Shown here: positions 6,483 to 10,518 of the stretch, one piece after another
Position numbering within the stretch: position 1 is the first letter of the stretch
How the letters are laid out: each line of letters starts with the position of its first letter
Assembly (NCBI GenBank): GCA_030024065.1
Contig: JASEIE010000123.1
Location: forward strand, 1 to 10,518
Reading direction: 5' to 3'
Length of the DNA stretch: 10,518 nt
Origin: Thermodesulfobacteriota bacterium
GTDB lineage: Bacteria; Desulfobacterota; BSN033; UBA1163
Notes under the pieces: model-generated
What the model was told of the DNA's origin: nothing
What the model saw: the letters and a program-made list of their open reading frames with translations, nothing else
The model's database searches: none
Program-made: the position numbers and the translations under genes

Positions 6483-7648
6483 CCTTGTGTTCTTAGTGCT
6501 TCGGCGACTTTCTCGGCCGCATCCCTCATCCCTAATCCCACCAAAAAATCGAACCCCGACTCCCTCAAAATCCTCCGCCCTTCCTCCACATTCGTCCCCT
6601 CTAATCGGATCACCACAGGAACCCTCACCTCTACCTCCCGCACCGCCTCCGTCACCCCTTTGGCCAACGTATCACACCTCAAAATCCCTCCAAAAATGTT
6701 GATAAAAACCACCTTCACGTTGGGGTCGGACATCAAAATCTTAAACCCATTCTTCACCATCTCCGCTGTCGCCCCTCCTCCTACATCCAAAAAATTCGCA
6801 GGCTCGGCTCCGACGACCTTGATGATGTCCATGGTCGCCATGGCCAGTCCAGCTCCGTTCACCATACAACCCACATTTCCGTCAAGCTTGATGTAATTCA
6901 AATTATACCTCGATGCCTCAATCTCCAAAGGATCCTCCTCGTTTAAGTCCCTCAAAGCCTGGATCTCTTTATGCCGATATAAAGCATTGTCATCAAAGTT
7001 CATCTTCGCATCCAGGGCAATAAGATCCCCTCCTCGTGTTAAAACCAAAGGGTTGATCTCCGCCAAAAGGCAATCCTTCTCCCAGAAGGCCTTATAGAGC
7101 CCTGAAAGCACGGACCTCAGCTTGCCTATCTGTCCAGGTTCCAGTCCCAGTCCATACCCAATCTTGTTGCTATGAAAAGACCTAAATCCCGTTAAGGGAT
7201 CAATCCATTCCTTTACGATTTTCTCCGGAGCCTCCTCAGCCACCTTCTCAATCTCCACCCCTCCCTCTCGGCTTGCCATTACTACAGGAGACGCTCTGGA
7301 TCGATCAATCACCACACCAAGATAGAGTTCCTCTTCGATCCTCACTCCTTCCTCTACCAAAATTTTCCGCACGATCCGTCCCGATGGTCCTGTTTGGTGG
7401 GTGATCAGGGTCATCCCCAACATCTCCCTTGCCACCTTCTCAGCTTCCTCATGGGAATTGACCACCCTCACACCCCCACCTTTCCCTCGTCCTCCGGCAT
7501 GGATCTGGGCCTTCGCCACAATGGCCTCTCCCCCAATCTCCTCCGCAATCCTTCGGGCCTCCTCAGGCGACCCGGCCACTCCTCCTTTGGGAACTGGAAC
7601 TCCATACCCCCTCAGAACCTCCTTGGCCTGATACTCGTGGATCTTCAT
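6479..7648 (-). CDS. sucC: Succinyl-CoA synthetase type acid:CoA ligase, beta subunit
   Basis: The beta subunit of the same ligase, providing the nucleotide-binding ATP-grasp domain and part of the carboxylate site. MKIHEYQAKEVLRGYGVPVP opens the protein as in nearly all SucC. KAQIHAGGRGKGGGV (46-60) is the ATP-grasp nucleotide loop. Mg-binding residues appear as Glu197, Asn199 and Asp213, the same numbers as in E. coli SucC. The C-terminal ligase domain shows GNVGCMVNGAGLAMATMD (257-274), FLDVGGGA (286-293) and VFINIFGGILRCDTLAKG (314-331). Length is 389 residues, standard for the family. AAGGAGGAGAGG lies just upstream of the ATG. It is the first gene of the leftward series, divergent from the second LysR gene across a 127-bp control region, so it is the most likely direct target of that regulator. 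ATP versus GTP preference cannot be judged. Confidence 0.94.
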   Translation of the reverse strand: MKIHEYQAKEVLRGYGVPVPKGGVAGSPEEARRIAEEIGGEAIVAKAQIHAGGRGKGGGVRVVNSHEEAEKVAREMLGMTLITHQTGPSGRIVRKILVEEGVRIEEELYLGVVIDRSRASPVVMASREGGVEIEKVAEEAPEKIVKEWIDPLTGFRSFHSNKIGYGLGLEPGQIGKLRSVLSGLYKAFWEKDCLLAEINPLVLTRGGDLIALDAKMNFDDNALYRHKEIQALRDLNEEDPLEIEASRYNLNYIKLDGNVGCMVNGAGLAMATMDIIKVVGAEPANFLDVGGGATAEMVKNGFKILMSDPNVKVVFINIFGGILRCDTLAKGVTEAVREVEVRVPVVIRLEGTNVEEGRRILRESGFDFLVGLGMRDAAEKVAEALRTQG

Positions 7649-7665
7649 CCAACCTCTCCTCCTTG

Positions 7666-7681
7666 AGTTGATTTTTCAACT
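7666..7681 (-). other. Hairpin in the sucC leader
   Basis: A perfect 6-bp inverted repeat, AGTTGA and TCAACT, with a four-base loop lies right after the predicted -10 box and a few bases before the sucC ribosome binding site. It would place a small stem-loop at the 5' end of the mRNA. It could stabilise the message; it is too short to be called a riboswitch. Confidence 0.4.
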
Positions 7682-7710
7682 TAAATAGATTAAAAACACA
7701 TATAAGTCAA
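7682..7710 (-). promoter_or_regulatory. Predicted sigma-70 type promoter of sucC
   Basis: On the minus strand TTGACT (7705-7710) and TATTTA (7682-7687) are separated by 17 bp, a good -35/-10 pair, upstream of the sucC leader. The -35 box is part of the conserved ATATAAGTCAA block on the plus strand, so a protein bound to that block would touch the -35 region. Prediction from sequence only. Confidence 0.5.
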
Positions 7711-7736
7711 ATTAATATTTTAGATGATTTTAATAA
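7700..7736 (+). promoter_or_regulatory. Putative LysR operator between sucC and the second regulator
   Basis: The second copy of the 37-bp motif seen at 83-119, with 29 of 37 identical positions and no gaps. The strongest part is ATATAAGTCAA at the left end. It lies in the divergent intergenic region, 51 nt from the sucC start and 39 nt from the regulator start, the classical place for a LysR regulator controlling itself and a divergent operon. It overlaps the predicted sucC -35 box. Identity is observed; binding by one or both of the LysR paralogs is inferred. Confidence 0.6.
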
Positions 7737-7775
7737 GAAAAAACTATAGCAATTTTCACAGCGAAGAGGGGCATG

Positions 7776-8672
7776 ATGAACCTAAATCAACTCTGGATAT
7801 TTTATAATGTAGCTAAGCTTAAGGGCTTCTCCTTGGCAGCAGAGGCATTATTCTTGACCCAGCCATCCATCAGCACCCAAGTCAAACTTCTGGAAAATTC
7901 GTATAACATCAAACTCTTTGAGAGGTTTGGGAAAAAGATAGAGCTAACCAACCATGGGCAAGTGCTTTTCTCGTATGCTGAGAAGATATTTAATCTCACC
8001 CAGGAGGCAGATAGTGTCATTGAAGATCTGAAGGGGATGAAGGGTGGAAATCTAAAGATCGATACGAGTCTCACCTTGGGAGCTTACTATCTCTCAGATA
8101 TACTCACTGCTTTCAATTTAAAGTTCCCCAATATTAAGATCCAGATGCGGGTGGGAAATACCCAAAAAGTGGTCGAAAATGTGCTAACCTTCAAGACCGA
8201 TCTCGGGTTTATCGGACAGATAGAGTCCCATGAGAAACTCGTCGTTCTCCCATTTATCGAAGAGGAATTGGTGATTATCGTTCCTCCTTCTCATGAATTC
8301 GCAGGGCAGAAAACCATCAAGCTCTCCAGATTGAATGGGCAACCCTTTATCATGAGGGGAAAAGGGTCCATGACACGAGAGGAAGTTGAGAAGATATTTA
8401 AAAAGGAACGCCTCTCTGTCAATGTGAGAATGGAACTGGAGAGTAACGAAGCGATCAAAAGGGCGGTCGAAGATGGTCTTGGCATCTCCATCATATCAGC
8501 GAATGTGGTGAAGCGAGAAGTCGAGGCAGGGCTCTTAAAGATTGTCCGGCTCTCCGGAGAAAAGGTCACTCGAAATTTCTCGATCATTTATCATAAGGAT
8601 AAATACCTTTCGAATATCATCCAATCCTTTCTTAAGATTGCCACGGAGTATTCACACCGCTATTACCATTAG
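7776..8672 (+). CDS. LysR-type transcriptional regulator (second of two paralogs)
   Basis: A 298-residue LysR-type regulator paralogous to the one at 135-1067. The N-terminal helix-turn-helix reads MNLNQL then SLAAEALFLTQPSISTQV; the effector domain begins near residue 88 with LKIDTSLTLGAYYLSD and keeps SNEAIKRAVEDGLGISIIS, almost the same as NNEAIKRAVEEGIGLSLIS in the first paralog, which suggests related inducers. Two ATG codons are in tandem at 7773 and 7776; the second is preferred because GAAGAGGGG ends 4 nt before it and it gives the same MNLNQL start as the paralog. The gene is divergent from sucC and shares its control region, so it probably regulates sucC and itself. The stop codon is immediately followed by a palindromic element that may end transcription. 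Confidence 0.94.
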   Translation: MNLNQLWIFYNVAKLKGFSLAAEALFLTQPSISTQVKLLENSYNIKLFERFGKKIELTNHGQVLFSYAEKIFNLTQEADSVIEDLKGMKGGNLKIDTSLTLGAYYLSDILTAFNLKFPNIKIQMRVGNTQKVVENVLTFKTDLGFIGQIESHEKLVVLPFIEEELVIIVPPSHEFAGQKTIKLSRLNGQPFIMRGKGSMTREEVEKIFKKERLSVNVRMELESNEAIKRAVEDGLGISIISANVVKREVEAGLLKIVRLSGEKVTRNFSIIYHKDKYLSNIIQSFLKIATEYSHRYYH

Positions 8673-8827
8673 CAGGGTGCTGGAAAAGTCCCTATTTGTC
8701 ACCCTGAACTTGGTTCAGGGTCTATGAACGCATTGATTTTATTGAGATGCTGAAACGATACTGAATCAAGTTCAGCACAAGGTTCAGCATGACGTGTTGG
8801 GACATTATCGAGTTTTTCAGCATCCTG
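8673..8827. repeat. Composite inverted-repeat element (MITE-like) between convergent genes
   Basis: The ends are inverted repeats of 17 bp: CAGGGTGCTGGAAAAGT (8673-8689) and its counterpart at 8811-8827, matching at 14 of 17. Inside are a perfect 9-bp stem ACCCTGAAC / GTTCAGGGT with a TTG loop (8701-8721) and a second nested dyad, ATGCTGAA (8747-8754) with TTCAGCAT (8783-8790), containing CTGAA / TTCAG. The CCCTGAACTTGGTTCAGGG and GATGCTGAA...TTCAGCATGAC modules resemble a repeat family I recall from many environmental genomes. No transposase is encoded. It fills the gap between the regulator and the phosphatase-family gene, where its hairpins could stop transcription from both sides. Confidence 0.65.
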
Positions 8828-8874
8828 TTAGAAGTCTTCCTTTGTGAACTTCCTTCGGGTCAGATATGGAGGGT

Positions 8875-10266
8875 TTATCCATTGAGAAGAGAAATAAGTG
8901 GATTTCCGTCCCGGTGGATTGAGCTTGGTCCCAATAAATGCTCGATGGTGGGAGTGATATCGACTTGTTGTGGGAGGCGATTGATTTGACTCTCTGAAAT
9001 GAGTTCCGGGGCATTGAGATTTAAAGGCTCACCAATCTGACCCATTCGCTCTACGTCAGGTCCGGCAAAGATCATCATAATGTTCGCATCCGAAAAATAA
9101 GGAGCGCCATGGTAACCCTGGAGTCTCACATCGTATTCTCCCAGAAATGTGTATCCATATTCTGCCACGGCAATGATCGAAGGGGCATGATCACAGGCGA
9201 CACGCTGAACAAACCAAGGCGCCTCTGGATCATCCTTTCTCCAGGCACCAGCCACATGATCCATGGATCTCACGGCTTCAAGGATGGTATTCAAGATGTG
9301 AGGAGTTTGGGATCGTAAGTAAATTCCCGGGGTACTTCCCAGGAGGATATGAGCCACTTCCTTCCGTAACTTTTCTGGGAGTTCAGATCGCAAAAGGGAT
9401 GGGAAGTCGACCACACCTTTCAGTGGCGTCATCCCGTGGTCAGATGTGACCACGATCAGGGTTTCATCGAGGGTTCCCATCCGATCCAATTGGTCAAGGA
9501 TTCGGCCAATTTGTCGATCGATCATTCGAATGGAATCTTCCATTTCGTTTGAATGGATGGGAAAATAGTGGCCGACAATATTTGGAGACACAAGCCCCAC
9601 ACAGAGGACCTCTGGTCTTTCCATGGCCAGAATCTCCAGGGCCGCATCCATGATGAACTGATCCATGAGGGGAGTCTGGGCCGTGTCCATATGAGGATAG
9701 GAAAATCCATTGCCGGACCAGTTCGTATAACGGGGAAGTTGATATCCTCGAAGGTAGGAAGGAAGGGACCTCCCTTTTCTCTCTGCAAAGGTGTAATGGT
9801 CTTCGAGAACTCCTGCCCCCTGAAAGGTAAAGGAGTCTGGAAACTCCCTGTAAGAATGGATGATCAGATCTGCATGATGGCCAGCGAGGAGGATGGCATT
9901 TCGATCCTTGCTCGAAACAGATGCGATTTTTGTTTTGGGATTTCTGGCCTTGATGAGATCTCCAAAGGTGGGAGCCAAGAGGTTGACCGCATGGCCATAT
10001 TCGTCCACGCTGTAGACCACTCGATTCTCCTCTGGGCTGTACCATTCGTGACTGGCCACAACCCCATGAGTTTTGATGTAGGAACCTGTCGAGATGGTTG
10101 CTATCCCAGAAGCCGTCTCGATAAAGGCCTGACAGGCCATTGCATTTTGAAAGCGGACCCCTCGATCAATGAGCTCATGGAGATTCGGAGTCTCAAAGAC
10201 ATCGATGAGATCTCCCCTTCCTCCATCCACCACAATCATCACGATAAGATTTATTTTCTTTGACAT
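8875..10266 (-). CDS. Alkaline phosphatase superfamily hydrolase (type I phosphodiesterase / PafA-like)
   Basis: A 463-residue alkaline-phosphatase-superfamily enzyme, expected to hydrolyse a phosphate ester or related bond with two divalent metals and a threonine nucleophile. Visible elements are metal ligand Asp14 in IVVDGG, the probable nucleophile Thr51 in ETASGIATISTGSY followed by THGVV, Lys120 and Arg122 in SSKDRNAILLAGH (the pair that marks PafA-type monoesterases), VGH with His233, TSDHG with Asp276 and His277, and GYHG with His386. The Asp usually found four residues before the His of VGH is Asn229. The position that is usually Asn in the HGI..N.WY segment appears to be His73. There is no signal peptide or membrane segment, unlike secreted PafA enzymes, so it is probably cytoplasmic. 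The ribosome site is weak. It faces the LysR gene and may be unrelated to the CoA cluster. A phosphonoacetate-hydrolase-like role is possible but unproven. Confidence 0.8.
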   Translation of the reverse strand: MSKKINLIVMIVVDGGRGDLIDVFETPNLHELIDRGVRFQNAMACQAFIETASGIATISTGSYIKTHGVVASHEWYSPEENRVVYSVDEYGHAVNLLAPTFGDLIKARNPKTKIASVSSKDRNAILLAGHHADLIIHSYREFPDSFTFQGAGVLEDHYTFAERKGRSLPSYLRGYQLPRYTNWSGNGFSYPHMDTAQTPLMDQFIMDAALEILAMERPEVLCVGLVSPNIVGHYFPIHSNEMEDSIRMIDRQIGRILDQLDRMGTLDETLIVVTSDHGMTPLKGVVDFPSLLRSELPEKLRKEVAHILLGSTPGIYLRSQTPHILNTILEAVRSMDHVAGAWRKDDPEAPWFVQRVACDHAPSIIAVAEYGYTFLGEYDVRLQGYHGAPYFSDANIMMIFAGPDVERMGQIGEPLNLNAPELISESQINRLPQQVDITPTIEHLLGPSSIHRDGNPLISLLNG

Positions 10267-10407
10267 ATTGGCTAAGACCTAACAGAATCCATCCTCTAAG
10301 TCAAATCCTTAAGATTTCGATTCGCTCGTCTTATAAGGCTTAGCTTTTAAATGAACCCCGCTCATCCAACATAAAAAATATTTATAGTTCTTATAAAAAA
10401 AATTGTG
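10267..10407. other. AT-rich upstream region of the phosphatase-family gene
   Basis: No gene is seen. It holds TAAGTCAAAT at 10297-10306, the same ten bases as in the motif at 7703-7712, although the rest of the 37-bp motif is not conserved. On the minus strand this gives TTGACT, a possible -35 box for the phosphatase gene, with only a weak TAGGTC at -10 spacing. An imperfect dyad (10307-10314 with 10329-10338) lies next to it. Confidence 0.3.
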
Positions 10408-10435
10408 TTGACAAAAATATTGGTCAGTATATCAT
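10408..10435 (+). promoter_or_regulatory. Strong sigma-70 type promoter reading out of the window
   Basis: TTGACA (10408-10413) and TATCAT (10430-10435) are 16 bp apart, a near-consensus promoter on the plus strand. The spacer contains TATTGGTCAGTAT, and TGAC / GTCA form a short dyad around the -35 end, reminiscent of operators bound by TetR-family repressors. No start codon with a ribosome site is seen by 10518, so the controlled gene begins beyond the window, divergent from the phosphatase-family gene. Confidence 0.55.
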
Positions 10436-10518
10436 TGTGTCCTCTGTTCAAATTAAAAGAAAGGTAATAGTTCACCTCCCCCCTCAGCAGATTAGAGAAG
10501 GGACAGGATTACCACAAC

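Noticed and set aside
9553..10263. A 236-codon plus-strand ORF opposite the phosphatase-family gene.
   Set aside because: The minus-strand frame carries all the metal-binding motifs; the opposite frame has none and no start signal.
8875..10266. Annotation as phosphonoacetate hydrolase working with the aldehyde dehydrogenase in phosphonate use.
   Set aside because: Lys120/Arg122 resemble PafA-type monoesterases, no other phosphonate gene is present, and the gene is separated from the cluster by a regulator and a repeat.

Overview
The window is a bacterial chromosomal segment of about 10.5 kb with eight complete protein genes and no RNA genes or CRISPR array that I can see. Central carbon and CoA-thioester genes, strong AGGAGG ribosome sites, a TTG start, moderate GC genes with AT-rich spacers, and dispersed palindromic intergenic repeats suggest a free-living anaerobe of the Desulfobacterota (deltaproteobacterial) type. 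That placement is an inference from style and gene content; no marker gene proves it.

Layout. A LysR-type regulator (135-1067, +) and a paralogous LysR-type regulator (7776-8672, +) bracket six genes that all read leftward on the minus strand. In transcription order these are sucC (7648-6479) and sucD (6377-5502) for an ADP/GDP-forming succinyl-CoA synthetase type acid:CoA ligase; the two subunits of a glutaconate-type family I CoA-transferase (5369-4443 and 4425-3610); a citrate synthase / citryl-CoA lyase fold protein (3417-2548); and a CoA-acylating aldehyde dehydrogenase related to sulfoacetaldehyde or succinate-semialdehyde dehydrogenases (2474-1074). The gaps between them carry AT-rich dyads, two palindromic repeats and a hairpin, so the set is probably several transcription units under shared control. 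Right of the second regulator come a composite inverted-repeat element, a leftward alkaline-phosphatase-superfamily hydrolase (10266-8875), and a strong rightward promoter that leaves the window.

How the genes could work together. SucCD and the CoA-transferase both make CoA thioesters, the aldehyde dehydrogenase interconverts an acyl-CoA and an aldehyde, and the citrate-synthase-fold protein would do C-C bond chemistry on a CoA ester. I infer a dedicated pathway for a small carboxylate or sulfonate, controlled by the flanking LysR proteins. The substrate cannot be read from the sequence.

The most unusual observations are: (1) the citrate-synthase-fold protein has replaced two of the three catalytic residues of its family (the GFGH histidine is Gln158, the NVD aspartate is Ile208), so it should not be annotated as a working citrate synthase; (2) a 37-bp motif, 29 of 37 identical without gaps, lies upstream of both regulator genes, and at the second it overlaps the predicted -35 box of sucC, which looks like a shared operator; (3) the phosphatase-family enzyme has an Asn where the family has a metal-binding Asp and lacks a signal peptide.
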